A DNA stretch of 64,000 nucleotides from contig OX638371.1 in the NCBI GenBank assembly GCA_951812925.1, positions 1,426,001 to 1,490,000 on the forward strand. Direction: 5' to 3'. Shown one piece after another: positions 1 to 12,123 of this stretch. How positions within the stretch are numbered: the first letter of the stretch is position 1; the number at the start of each line of letters is the position of its first letter. The translations under genes and the position numbers were made by a program. Origin of the DNA: Calliopum simillimum. Lineage: Eukaryota; Arthropoda; Insecta; Diptera; Lauxaniidae. Under the pieces are notes generated by a model. That model saw only the letters and a program-made list of their open reading frames with translations. It was not told the DNA's origin and did not search any database.

Positions 1-1130
1 ATGCAGCGCGACACGCAAACGGCAACAACAGCAGCAGCAACAACAGCGACCAGGGCAGCAATTGGACACAGCAGTAGGCCAGGCCAGCCTTAGATTTATG
101 GTTGCGCCACTGTTGTGTATTAAAATGATAAAGAAAAACAACAACAACAACAATAACAAAAAACATGAAAAAGCAACAATTGTTGCTGTGGTTTTGGTTT
201 TTTTTCTTTTTGGTTTTCTTATCGTGTTTTTTAATTTCTCCAAAAAAAACAACAAAAAAAACACCAATTTTTAAATAAAAAATAATATGTTGAATCAAAT
301 GAAAAATAAAAAAAAAACGCTATGCAACTGCGGCAACGACAACAACAACAACAATGAAAAAAAAAAACAAAACCAGAAACAACAAAATTGTGAAGAAAAT
401 CTGTTGAGGCCTCGTTGCCGCCGTATCGAGGTAGCAGCAGCAGCATTGTAAAATGCTAGCGAACTTGTTGGGTCTTGCTGCTGGTTGGTTTCTAAATTCG
501 CTGCTTCTTTGCGTAGCGTAGAAAACCTTGTTTCTTTTAACTTGAATTTACATGAAAAGAACATTTTGACTTGGTAGGAGAAGGATAGAGGCGAAGGGCG
601 AATTGAAACCCAAATACACTGGTTTACGAATTTCATTACTAAAATCGTAGAACCTAAACAAAACCACTGTAATCATTTTGATCGCTGGTTCGTTCGGATT
701 TTTGTCATATCAGCTCTATCCCTCATCATGTTTTTCGCTTACCTCCCTGCGAGCCTTTTCTAATCGTACTGCCATTGGCAGCGTCTTTCTATAATCTCAA
801 TGACTGGGCCGCCATTTCTTGTTATAACATTGATTAACATCGATTAACATCATCAAACCGATCGTAATGATCCTTTGACATCCTTGTTTTTTTAGATCAT
901 TCGAACAATCGAATTTAAAATAACTTTTACTGGCGTCTGGAACCATATACATTAGACCAGGTCGATTTGGTATAAAGCAAAATGAAATCATCCCGAAACT
1001 GACTCAAAAGGTAGAGGGACTCTTAAAAACGATATTTACATAATTTTTTTATCATTCCGAAAAAACCAATGGAGTACTTTTGATTTTACTGATGGCCCAT
1101 TTTGTAATGGGTAATAACTTTTTTTCATTA
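1..1130. other. AT-rich non-coding DNA with CAA/CAG triplet tracts
   Basis: No gene is recognised. Imperfect CAA/CAG (opa-type) tracts lie at about 22-56, 138-165 and 335-360, and poly-A runs are common. Short open frames here are low-complexity (poly-N, poly-F, poly-L) and are explained by the tracts. Confidence 0.6.
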
Positions 1131-1675
1131 CAAAATGGATACCCAAAGGTGTTTTAGAAATAAAGCGTTTAAAAATTATAAATTTTTTGGGGTATAGATA
1201 ATATTCGCATCCCAAAATAATTTTTTTTGTTTTTCAACAACGTAGTAAAAAAAATTATTTCTTACTCATAAGCATCTAACGAAAAAAGTGTAAAAAATGC
1301 CTAGAATTGCCCAAATTGAGTTTTCAGCTGTTAAGCCCACGTTTGTCAGCAAAATGCTAGGTTAACTTAAAACACAGGCATCTACGAAAAAATTTCATAG
1401 AACCTAAAATTCCTGGAATCCTTCAAAGAATTGGTGTGCATTTTTTCAGAATTATTGGATTTTTTTTTTTTTTGACCAAGTTTTGAAAACCTATGAAATA
1501 TTCCAAAATATTCTGAAAAATTCACACGTATTTTATGGACAATTCTAAGTATTTTTTTTCCGTATACACTTTTTTCGTAAGATGCCTTGCTTCTTTGTAA
1601 AAAATCTTTTTTCCGACCTCGTTATTGAAAAACGTAAAAAAATCGATTTTTGGAACCGAATATTATCTACAGTGA
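1131..1675. repeat. Inverted-repeat element, copy A
   Basis: The segment at about 1185-1315 reads as the imperfect reverse complement of about 1545-1675. Both arms carry GATAATATTCG near the outer end and a form of AAAAAAGTGTA about 100 bases further in. The spacer at about 1316-1544 is AT-rich and non-coding. A related piece lies at 31480-31710 in the orientation of the right arm, and the similarity includes the outer flank at about 1131-1184. The superfamily is unknown; no clear target duplication was found. Confidence 0.55.
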
Positions 1676-2525
1676 GTAACTGAAGTATTTCATACTTAGA
1701 AAAGTATTATTTTTTTTATAAACTTCGAGTCAATGGAACGTTAGCTATGATACCACTTCGGAACAAAATTAAAATAAAATTTTCTAGTCACTTAAAAGCA
1801 AAGAAATGATTTATTCATCTGTTTTTATAAGGTCACAAAAGTATTTTGCTTTATAGTAATATTTTACTTTGATATTATTTATCAAGTAAAAGAGACGTTT
1901 TTAATAACAACTTTGGTAGCCATTATTTGAGGAGACATAATCTTAACAGCTTTGCGTGGACTCCATCCCTTTACGACATTTTCGGGAGCTGTTTTGTCCC
2001 ATTTTTCTTGCAGTACTCCTTTGAGCACATTTTTTTTATGAAATATGGTATTTTCTGACCTTTACACTAGATAAGACCAAAAAATTTCTATTGGGTTCGA
2101 AACAGAATATTGCGGTGGTGTCTTAATGGCTTAGTGGTATACAAAAGTGTCAAAGGATGTGTGTTTAGGGTCATTGTCTTAAGGGAACAAGAAATCATCT
2201 TGTGGTAAACCCATTTTTTTAGTACTGGGTCCAAATTTTTTTTATAGAATTGGACTGATATTCATGTCCATCCATATTGCCACCGATAAGTTTAAGTTTC
2301 CCCATTCCCTGAGCCGTGCCCCATTGGAAAATTTTCATTAGTTCACGGTTGAGATTTCTCACTTGAGAAATTTTAGGACACAAGAAATTTTTCAACAAAT
2401 TTTTAAATTCGACTATATGTTAAACTTGACGTAACATGCGAGATTTTCAGCATGTCTATAATCTCTTTCGAACTATTATCCTTACTAATGTGGTCAGAAA
2501 CTCACATGACTTTGTGATGAAGTTG
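1671..2525 (-). pseudogene. Decayed Tc1/mariner-like transposase
   Basis: Read on the minus strand, the catalytic-domain landmarks of Tc1-like DDE transposases are visible with stops and frameshifts. A GGNMDGHEYQ stretch (about 2245-2300) is followed by DNDPKHTS (about 2150-2190), which holds the second catalytic Asp. PPQYSVSNPIEIFW (about 2080-2125) matches the family motif around the third catalytic residue. A C-terminal helix region runs down to about 1885. Upstream, at about 2400-2520, a helix-turn-helix-like SKEIIDMLKISHVT remains, but the middle of the protein is missing. A possible terminal CAGTGAGTAACTG begins at about 1671; the opposite end was not found. The copy is dead. The family call rests on the motifs and their order. 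Confidence 0.72.
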
Positions 2526-3904
2526 TGTTAGTTGGATAACCATGCTTAGACTGACATATTGATTTTTTCTAAAGCTCCATTCGAAAATTTCACACATAAA
2601 GCTTCAATATAAAGGGTGTAATCGATAAGCTAACGAAGCTTCTGGAACGTGATAAAGAAGCCCCAGACTAACAAAATATTGCACCTGCGTTTTATAGAAA
2701 ACTTTTTTAAAATAAACTTTTAGCTAATTGTAAGACATTTCTTAGAGTGTATTTGGTTTATAGGAATTAAGAAGAATTTTGCATAGTTCTGGACCCTTAA
2801 AGTTGATATTTGAATTTTTTGACTTTGGCTGTCATTTTAGTATGAAAAAAGTCCTACCCTTTTATAGTTTTTTTTTGGAATCCTCGTTAAATTTCCTTTA
2901 ATTCGGTAGTCACACCAGTTTTTTAATTTGAAGTCAAAAAAAAAAAAATATTTTGCATGGATTTTTCCTGCTGATTTTTTAGGTTAAACTATCTAATTTT
3001 TTTAAAACTAGCTTATATTTTTCATACAAATCGAGAAGCTTTTTTTTGTGGAAAACTATCCTGATTAGTGTGTTATCAGCTCGCATCTGGTTTACCAGGC
3101 AAGTGAGAATGGGTATTAGAATTCCTTAAAGAATACGTGTGATTCTTCAGAACTTTTTAGACATTTTAGAATTAAGAATTTTAGAAAATTTGACAAAGCC
3201 GTAACTTCAGATTCTGAAGTAGTTAAATTTTATCGGTTTTTTTCTTTTTTGACCCTGACGACTTTGATAAAGATTATCTAAAGCTAAGGCATTATATCTT
3301 TTTCGCAAAAGCCAAAAGCATTTGATATACGCCATGTTATTGCATTATTCAAAATCGGAGTTAAGGCTTAGGGGAAATTGATTTATCAAAAACATAAAGA
3401 TCATTGTGGTAAACGAATTTTCGGGTAAATAGGCAAATTTATGTTATTGCTGCTGCTGCTGTTATATACATATAAAATTCGATTAAAACAGAAAAAAAAA
3501 CGATAGCAACAACAACAAAAACACCAACAATCAACTAAACAAGTTAGCTGGCAAACCAATAACAGCAGCAAAAGCAACAAAAATACTCAAAGAAAAAAGT
3601 GAAATGCAATCTGAATGTTAAAGTAGCTTTACAGGGTGAGACCATATTTTGAGGTTGCATTTTCGATTTTTTTTTTGCCTAAGTGGAAATTGAGTCAAAA
3701 TTTTTGTAACATCCAAAAAAGAATTGAAAAATAAAATGGAATAATGACTTGAATATGCTAGATCAAAACAGCCATTTCAAGATTTTTACTCTTTCTTGTT
3801 TGAAAAAAAAAAAAAAAAAAAAAAAAAAGATATCTTTTTATTGTATTGTATCGCTCAAACGGCGTTCTTCAGCCAAAAGTTTGAAATATAAATCGCTTCC
3901 TAAG
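2526..3904. other. AT-rich non-coding DNA
   Basis: No gene is seen. A CAA-rich tract lies at about 3500-3580 and a pure A run of about 28 at 3800-3828. Nothing else is recognisable. Confidence 0.5.
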
Positions 3905-3912
3905 GTATGTGT

Positions 3913-4061
3913 CAGTGGCGGATCCAGCATTGCCAAGAGGGGGGGCCGATTGACTACATTTCTAGATAATAACAGAATGTTTTCAAAATCTTTACATATA
4001 ATTTAGGTTTGAGAGAGGAGGCGACCGCCCCATCGCCCCCTCCCCCCTGGATCCGCCACTG
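3913..4061. mobile_element. hAT-type MITE, 149 bp, with 8-bp target duplication
   Basis: The element has perfect 15-bp terminal inverted repeats, CAGTGGCGGATCCAG at the left and its reverse complement at the right. The direct repeat GTATGTGT flanks it at 3905-3912 and 4062-4069. A perfect 8-bp duplication with CAG...CTG ends is the signature of the hAT superfamily. The subterminal zones are G-rich on the left and C-rich on the right, and there is no coding capacity. The intact duplication suggests a fairly recent insertion. Confidence 0.9.
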
Positions 4062-5264
4062 GTATGTGTTGCTTAGACTAACCTTAGACTTAGACTATAA
4101 ATCTGGCCTTATCCAACCTATTACTTCTGCTCGAACGAATATTTTGATTCCATATCTTTATAAATGAGCAATTTCCATAGATTGTATCCAACTACTTAGC
4201 ATCACCATGTATTTATGACCACCACCATGCAACCGCTAGTTTTGCACATTGCAGCGATTGCAATGCACAATGCACCTCAACGATGTTATATCTCTCGCTT
4301 GCTGCTTACCTTCTCTCTCCGCGCTACGCTGCACAAAACGACCTCGCACATCATCGCGCACTTCACTTCATCATCATAGCAACAGCAACAACTCTTGCCT
4401 ACGAATGCAACTTGCGAGCGCCCTCTGCACCTCATCATCACCTTACCGCAACATCACCCCCCGTTGTACCCCTCTTTAAACTTCGCTAGTGTAGTGTTTT
4501 TCATAGCGCGAGTTCGCTGCCCGTTCATGAACTACAATTGGCAGCCGTTGCACAGCGCTCGCTGCACATATAGATAAAATGAGCGAAAAATAGCTGCAAC
4601 AGAACAGAAAAAAAAATAAAAAATAAAAAAAAGTGTAAAAAAATACAACATTTGCATTTGAAAGATAAAAAAAAAGAAACATTGGAACGACGACAAATCC
4701 ATAGGAAAGAGAAAACAAAAAGCCCTCATTTATAGTCGATGGTGCGAGGTGTAGTGCTGTCAGTGCCTGATGGAAACAATAGGTCGATTGGTCGGGTGAC
4801 GCTGGTGGTGCTGTTGGGCATCTAAGTGGGAGAATAAGCTGCCACTTTTGGAATTCTTTATCCTATTAAGGGAGAAATTAATTGCTCGATGGAAATAAAA
4901 ATGTCATGGGGGATTAGGTGAACGAAAGTGTAACAACCTATTGTGGGGAAAAGGGACAGACTGCTCAACTTTTGATGAATTTTTGTTTCGTTTTATTTCT
5001 GGTTTGCTTTTTAATTAAATTATACTGCGACGTGTCAAGATATCAACGCATTTGCAGTTATCATTTGAAGTTTTGAGTCATGATGAATAATTACTCATAC
5101 GTTGTGTGCTAGTCGAGTCTTGATGGCAAACAAAATTCAAGTAAACTAAGTGATCATAATCATTTTTACGATTTAGCTCTGGTTCGCGAGATATTCAAGT
5201 TTAAAAATGCATGGTGATGGTGAACGTCCCGTATGTAAAATATGCATGTCTCTAAAAAAGTTAT

Positions 5265-5345
5265 CGTTATATTTGCAAGAATTATAGTCATTTCAAAATT
5301 ATTTCTTATTTCAACATGTCGTATGAGTAACATTTAATTAATATG
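5265..5345 (+). repeat. Short dispersed repeat fragment, partner of 48645-48738
   Basis: About 80-90 bases are shared at roughly 75 percent by eye with 48645-48738. Both end in GAGTAACATTTAATTAATAT. The family is unknown. Confidence 0.45.
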
Positions 5346-7118
5346 GAAAAATAAATACTACTGCTTTCCTAATATGAGTCACCAACACATTTATGGGTAT
5401 ATTGTCTTTTAAAAAATATGTTTGGAGTACAGTTTGACTCCAATTGCTGAGGTTTGGCCAACGTTGAAATAAAAAGCGAAAATTTATATGTAAAAGTAAA
5501 CGTTCTGACATGTTCTTGCTTACTCTCATTGCGGCAAATGTGAAAGTCTCTACGGTGAGTTCATATCTCAAACATTTGTTATTCCCGAAATTTTCCGCTA
5601 CCAATCAATTAAAAATAAAATAATTAAAAAATTAAATTATATTTAATATAATTAACGTAGCACGATTAGAATACCTCCACATGGCATGGCGTTGTTATTA
5701 TCCCCCCGTTGTTGTTCTTGTTATTGTTGGTTGGTGCCTTGTCTGGTGCTGATGCTGATGATGATGGTGATAACTTTTTTGGTCTGACTAACGGCAAGCG
5801 CGCGTCGATTTATTTTTTATGAAAAAAAAAAAAAAACATTACAAACAACAACCAACGATGATTGGATTCGCGAAAACTTCTTTAAGAGATCGAAGCTGAA
5901 TTGATGTTGATAGCAACAACGGAGATGATGACGGTGCTCGATGCCGATGCCGATGATGATGTTGATGATAATGATGGTAAAACCATTGCTGACCACTCAA
6001 CGATATTTAATTGATTTCGACAGATAATAATGAATAACATTAGCAGCCAGGGAGCGAGCTAAACCAAACCAAGCTAAGCTAAGCATAGGCGACTTAAAAA
6101 ACAGAAACAGACATAGCAAGCAAGTAAAAAATACAAGTTCGTATAGACAACATGAACATATTAAAAAAAGATGCTCCATACCCACTGTGCATAGTGTGGA
6201 GTGTGCGGGAGTTGGTGGAGTGGAAGCTGTAAGTCCGTCAGTCATCGAAGCTCGCCGCACGACTGTTTGTCAGGTCAACTTATTCAACAACACAACCAAA
6301 AGACAAACGAAAAAAAATGAGATTTTATTATTTTCCTCCTTCATTTGCTATGTTTTATTCAAAAAGAACAACAGAACCGAAAAAAAAAATCAAAAAAAAA
6401 AAAAAAAAACCCATCTACGCGAGAGGCATAAGAAAAAAAAAGTCTTCTTACATCGATCATAAGTCATGACTTTGCACTAATCGCTCCATACACAATTACA
6501 ATACTTGTGGTTTGGAGACTTTCAAAAGCGAATAAAAGAAGAGGCCTTATTTGAAAAGAAACAAGAGATCTCGCTGTCATTTAAGAAAATAAATCATTTG
6601 GTCGCATAGAAAAAAATCGATACAAATCGACTTGATGGTGCCTCAACAAAAAAAAGCACCAACAAACACTTCATTCTGTCACAAAAATTTTTATGGTTGA
6701 TCAGAATTCAAAACATATGGGATGCTCTTCTACAAATTGGGTTTTTGGTAGTAGCATAGAATAACGATTTCTTTTCATATACAAATCAAAATTTGGAGAC
6801 ACTTGTAGTTAGTGAACAGTTAATACGAGTATATCTCTGTTTTAATAAATGTCTTTGAACCAGATCATCTCTGAATTAGAAAAATTATGAAAAAAGAATT
6901 TTCGATTTATTTATGAAATTTGAGTTGATATCAAATAAACTAAATAGTTAACCAGATAAATTTCAGCATAACAATGTCCTTAGAGCAGAATGACCAACCG
7001 TCCCGAATTTTGCAGGACAGTCCTGCATTTTGCCTTCTCGTCCCGGATTTTCAAGTATATTCCAGAATTGTGTTTCGTAATTTATTTTTTTTTTATTCAG
7101 ACTATCATACACCAAAGA

Positions 7119-7240
7119 TTATGAACCATAGACCATATACTATGTTATTGACCATAGACTATAAGGAATAGATCATAGACCATAGCTTATGAAACATAGT
7201 CCATAAAAGACAGTTCATAGACCACATATTGTGGACTACT
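7119..7240 (+). repeat. Degenerate ACCATAGACTAT tandem repeat
   Basis: Roughly eight imperfect copies of a 12-16-base word related to ACCATAGACTAT are arranged in tandem. The variants suggest an old minisatellite. Confidence 0.55.
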
Positions 7241-7361
7241 ACTTTTGCGACACCTCTATTAAATAATTTTTTTCTTGTCCCTGGAGCATCAAGAAATTGG
7301 TCAGCCTAACTTAGAGCTAACTCTGAATATGAAAAGGGACAATATGAAAAAAAAAATAAAA

Positions 7362-9392
7362 TAAAATTGTGTACACATTAGACATATCGTTAAAATCAAA
7401 AATGTAAAAAACCTTGCTCCCAGGGGCTAAAAAGTTTCCTATTGATGTAAGTATCAAGCATAAAAATTTTGGTCCTGATCGGAAAATATTTGACCGTGCC
7501 GCAAGGCCGTTGATGGTCGCAAAAACGCTATTTATATGGAAAAACGGGACTTTAATCGTAAGAATCGGTCCTATCTTTGAAACTATTTAATTTAAATGAA
7601 TGAAATTTGGCATGTGTATGAACAATCCTTGAGTTAATTGCATCCAACAAAAAAATGGGCGAAGCCACGCCCCCACGACCCGAAATTCTTGTAACTCTGG
7701 AAATACTGGACTCAGGGGAATGAGGTTCGCGGTACATATGTAATTGGCACTGGGAAAAAAATTTTTAATAAAAAATGGGCGGGGCCACGCCCCCTCCCTC
7801 TAAAAAAATCAAATTTGTCATATCTTTGAAACTATTCGACACATATTAATAAGATTTGATTTCAGGTAAAGTGAAGCAGACATCATATGGCACTGTAAAA
7901 ATATTAAACCAATTTAAGGTACTTAGTTGATATAAAAGCAGTATCTTTTTCTGTTCTTATTTTGGTCTCCTAGGAACAGACACCAAGCAAAAAAATTTGG
8001 TCCGAGTCGGAACATATTTGACCGTTACTGCAGGCCGTTAAAGGTCGAAAAAACGCTATTTGTATGAAAATAAGGAAGCAATCATTCCTATCTTTGAAAA
8101 TATTAAACGTAGGAAGATGAGATTTAGTACATATATGAACAATACTTGAGTTAATAGTATCCAATAAAAAAATGGGGAGCGCCACGCCCCTCCACCCGAA
8201 ATTTGTCGTATCTCTGAAAATATTGACGCAGGTAAATGAGGTTTGGTATATATCTAATTGGTACCGGGAAAATTTTTTTATAAAATGGGCGGGGTCACGC
8301 CCCCTCATTCTGAAAAAAGCAAATTTGTCATATCTGTGAAACTATTTGACACAAGTGTTCGCATCACTTTATCCGGAATCAAATCTTATCCACCTGTGCC
8401 AAATAGTTTCAGAGATATAACAAATTTGTTTTTTTTAACATGCGGTGGCGTTTGCCCGCCCATTTTTATATAAAAGTTTTTCCCAGTGCCAATTAGATAT
8501 GTATCAAACCTCATTTACCTGAGTCAAATATTTTCGGAGATACGACAAGTTTCGGGTGGAGAGGGCGTGTTGCTGCCCATTTTTTTATTGGATACTATTT
8601 ACTGAAGTATTTTTCATGCATGTACTAAATCTCATCCTCCTATGTTAAATATTTTCAAAGATAGGAATGATTGCTTCCTTATTTTCATTTAAATAGCGTT
8701 TTTCCGACCTTTAACGGCCTGCGGGCACGGTCAAGTATGTTCCGATTCGATCCAAATTTTTTTGCTTGGTGCCTATACCTAGGAGACCAAAATAGAAACA
8801 GAAAAAGATACTGCTTTTATATCAACTAAGTACCTTAAATTGGTTTAACATTTTTACAGTGCCATATCCTGTTTGCTTCACTTTACCTGAAATCAAATTT
8901 TATTCATATGTGTCAAACAGTTTCAAAGATATGACAAATTTGATTTTTTTAGAGGGAGGGGGTATGGCCCCGCCCATTTTTTACAAACAAATTTTTTCCC
9001 AGTGCCAATTTCATATGTACCGATTCTCATTCCCCTGAGTCCAATATTTCCAGAGATACAAGAATTTCGGGTCGAGGGGGCGTGGCATCGCCCATTTTTT
9101 ATTGGATGCAATGTACTTTAGCATTGGTCATACATATGAAATCTCATTCACTAATGTCAAATAATTTCAAAGATAGGTTGATTCTTTCGATTACAGCCCC
9201 ATTTTTCCGTATAAATAGCATTTTTTCGACCTTCAACGGCCTTGCGGCACGGTCAAATATTTTCCGATCAGGACCAAAATTTTTATGCTTGATACTTACA
9301 ATAAAAGGAAAATTTTTAGCCCCTGGGAGCAAGGTTTTTTTAATTTTTAATTTTTCCCATATAACTAATGATAGGTCTAGTACACATCTATG
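7362..9392. mobile_element. 2.0-kb foldback (palindromic) element with duplicated units in each arm
   Basis: The left arm (7362-8375) and right arm (8378-9392) are reverse complements along nearly their whole length. The outer arms share GCTCCCAGGGGCTAAAAA (left) and its complement at about 9327-9344. Each arm holds two tandem units: a block with GACCGTG-C-GCAGGCCGTT, then a CTATCTTTGAAA block, then two short GC-rich hairpins of the type GGGCGGGGCCACGCCCC. The centre is at about 8376. There is no transposase and no clear target duplication. Open frames inside are by-products of the repeat. A relative with one shortened arm is at 37086-38557. Confidence 0.8.
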
Positions 9393-9410
9393 CCAAAATA
9401 ATACAAATTT

Positions 9411-9550
9411 GTCGTTAAATATTTAAACTGCCTAAGTCGCTCTCTGATATGAAGGCAACATAAAATAAATTAAAATCAATTTATTGAAATTTATTTTTTT
9501 TCCTATACACCGGAGAGGGACCTAGGCAGTTTTGATATTAAACGACACAA
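9411..9550. repeat. 140-bp inverted repeat (MITE-like)
   Basis: The ends pair over about 35 bases. TTTGTCGTTAAATATTTAAA at the left matches the complement of the right end, including ACTGCCTA-GTC and the following CTCTC. The element sits just outside the right end of the 7362-9392 foldback. No coding sequence or clear target duplication is seen. Confidence 0.65.
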
Positions 9551-10309
9551 ATATACAAATTGTTTTTATATAGTTCACGGTGTTCAAATAATATATTTTA
9601 ATGGGACGACGTAAGATGGTACCCTTTTTTTTCTGAAATCAATAGTCCTTCGTCTCCTGAGTAAAACGACATGTTTCTTAAAATCTAAAAGTGTTTTTGG
9701 GAAAAATAGAAATAGTTAGGTAGTTTTCATAGATTTTCTTAGAAAAGTAAAAAAATTTTTAAATCAAACAGAAACTTAAACTGCCATGTTCGATGTATTT
9801 GTCGAAGCTGGTTCTTAATCCGGTCTTAAAATTGCTCTATCTATATTTGGTTTTCGAGATATCCTTACTTAAAAGCGCAAAAAACGCAGTTTCTTTTAGT
9901 TTTGAGGGAATGTAACAAAATAAAGTAACTTTTAGCTATGAAAAGTGGAATGGTAGTTGAAAAATCAGAATCAGAACCCTAGTGCGGTCAATTGGTGTTT
10001 TGTTTCTTTTTTTTTTTTTTTCTTTTTTAAACTTTACAGTAAATTAACATCACTTTAATTTCTTCAATAAAATTACTGGATTCGAAAGTTCTAAATTGAC
10101 TAAAATAGTAAGGTAAAATTAAATCATTGAAGAGTTATCACTATTATGACTTGAAATTCTGGTAAAATTTATAAGAAATAAAGTAGCAAGTACTATCTTT
10201 TTTCTTCGTACGCTCTAGAATTTTTCATGTAAAAGACGCACCTAAATCTGGTCGACCATGAATCTTTTCTGAAACGAAATGATCTCGAATCATTTTTGCG
10301 CAGTTTGGT
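9551..10309. other. AT-rich non-coding DNA
   Basis: No gene or family is recognised. There is a T run at 10005-10025. Confidence 0.5.
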
Positions 10310-10311
10310 TA

Positions 10312-11996
10312 CACTAGTTTAAAGCCAAAATTCCCAGCGAATGCCGTTACTCATTTTATATCGCATTTTTTTTTTTTATTTCGTGTCGTTTTCGAGATAT
10401 CGGTCATTTTCGGTTTTTGGACCAAAAAAAAAAGATAGTTCCATTAAAATAGAAATATCTCAAGAACCAATGTTTGTATTTAAACAAGTAATATGTCATA
10501 TTAAAGGTAATTAAATTACCTACAAATGATATCCACATCACTTTTTGGTTGGTTCGTTAGTTTCGGTGAAATAAATTGATTTCTAAAAAAAAAATTTTTT
10601 TTTTTCCAAAAAATTAAGAAAAAATCAAATTCAACTTCAAATTTATACAAGAAGACATAACTTTTTTATAATATTTTTTTTTGTATCATAGACTATATAT
10701 TTGTGAAGAAAATAAGATATCATTTAAGAAAATCGATGGAAAAATGCAAAAGTTGTATACAATTCATTGATAAGTTACCAAAATGCGTTTTTCCCTATTT
10801 TTCCGTTTTTTTGTAATAAACTGTTCGAAAATTTGAAACTTTTTGTAAAAGAAATTAGAAAATCCAAAAAATTCTGAAAGAAGGCATTAAAAGGAAATAC
10901 CCGTGCCTCGCCGTTTTTCTCTAGCACGTCAGATTTTTTTTTTAATCGATTTTTGAAGTTTTTTAATCCACTGTACATGAAAAAAACAGAGATAACGCAT
11001 TCTTGTGTTAAATCGATGCAAATAACTATATGATCCTTACATCTGAGGTGTATCATGTCTTCAGCAAACTTATGCAGGATACTACGCGGAATATTTTTGT
11101 AGACAATTTTAACCCTCTCAAACCCCCACATGTAGGTCAAAATGACCTTCATGTGGGGGTCAAAATGACCCACATGTGAGGGTTTTAGAGGGTTAAAATT
11201 TTCTACAAAAATATTAATAATACACCTCAGATGTAAGGATCATATAGTTAAATTCATCGATTTAACACAAGAATGCGTTATTTCTGTTTTTTCATGTACA
11301 GTGGATTAAAAAACTTCAAAAATCGATTAAAAAAAAATCTGACGTGCTAGAGAAAAACGGCGAGGCACGGGTATTTCCTTTTAATGCCTTCTTTAAGAAT
11401 TTTTTGGATTTTCTAATTTCTTTTACAAAAAGTTTCAAATTTTCGAACAGTTTATTACAAAAAAACGGAAAAATAGGGAAAAACGCATTTTGGTAACTTA
11501 TCAATGAATTGTATACAACTTTTGCATTTTTCCATCGATTTTCTTAAATAGTATTTTATTTGCTTAACAAATTTATAGACTATGATATAAAAATACAAAA
11601 TGATTTTTAAAATTTTTTTTTCTTGTAAAAATCTGCAGTTGATTTAGACATTTTTGTAATTTTTTCGGAAAAATATACTCTTTTTTTCAGAAATCAATTT
11701 ATTTCATCGAAACTAACAAACCAGCCAAAAAGTGACGTGAGTATCATTTGTAGGTAATTTAATTACCTTTAATATGACACATTATTTGTTTGAATACAAA
11801 CATTGGTTCTTGAGATATTTGTATTTAAGTGGAACTATCTTTTTTTTGGTTCAAAAACCGAAAATGACCGATATCTCAAAAACGACACGAAATAAAAAAA
11901 AAAAATGCGATTTTCGGAATCAGCAGCCCATTTTCCATATAATATGAGTAACGGCATTCGCTGGGAAAAAAAATTTTAATCATTTGTAAACTAGTG
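10312..11996. mobile_element. Palindromic element, first of a tandem pair
   Basis: This 1.69-kb inverted repeat is centred near 11150. The ends are CACTAGTTTA at the left (preceded by TA) and TAAACTAGTG at the right (11987-11996). At the centre sits a strong hairpin with CCCCCACATG/CATGTGGGGG and repeated GGTCAAAATGACC-type words. The left arm lacks about 30 bases that the other arms retain near the end. The short lysine- and phenylalanine-rich frames inside recur in every arm and are not genes. Confidence 0.8.
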
Positions 11997-12123
11997 TTAC
12001 TAGTGAGGAAAAATCGAAAAGATCTTGTTCTAGTTTTTTGAACAGAAACCTCAGGAATTCTTTAAGGACGGTATTATGGTTTTGCCCCAAAGATGACGAG
12101 GGGTGTTGATGTATGAAAAATAA
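11997..12123. other. 127-bp spacer between the two palindromes
   Basis: A short single-copy stretch lies between the two CACTAGTTTA-ended palindromes. Nothing is recognised in it. Confidence 0.6.

Larger units (their letters stand above)
4070..7361. other. Non-coding DNA with triplet tracts
   Basis: No gene is recognised. The part at 4240-4560 is less AT-rich than its surroundings, with many GCAAC/CATCA words, but no conserved frame. GATG/GCTGAT tracts occur at 5740-5775 and 5920-5975, and A-rich runs at 6370-6450. Confidence 0.5.

Noticed and set aside
4249..4577. Overlapping plus-strand frames in a less AT-rich island
   Set aside because: Three frames are open at once with similar composition, which points to base composition rather than coding. 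No motif was recognised.
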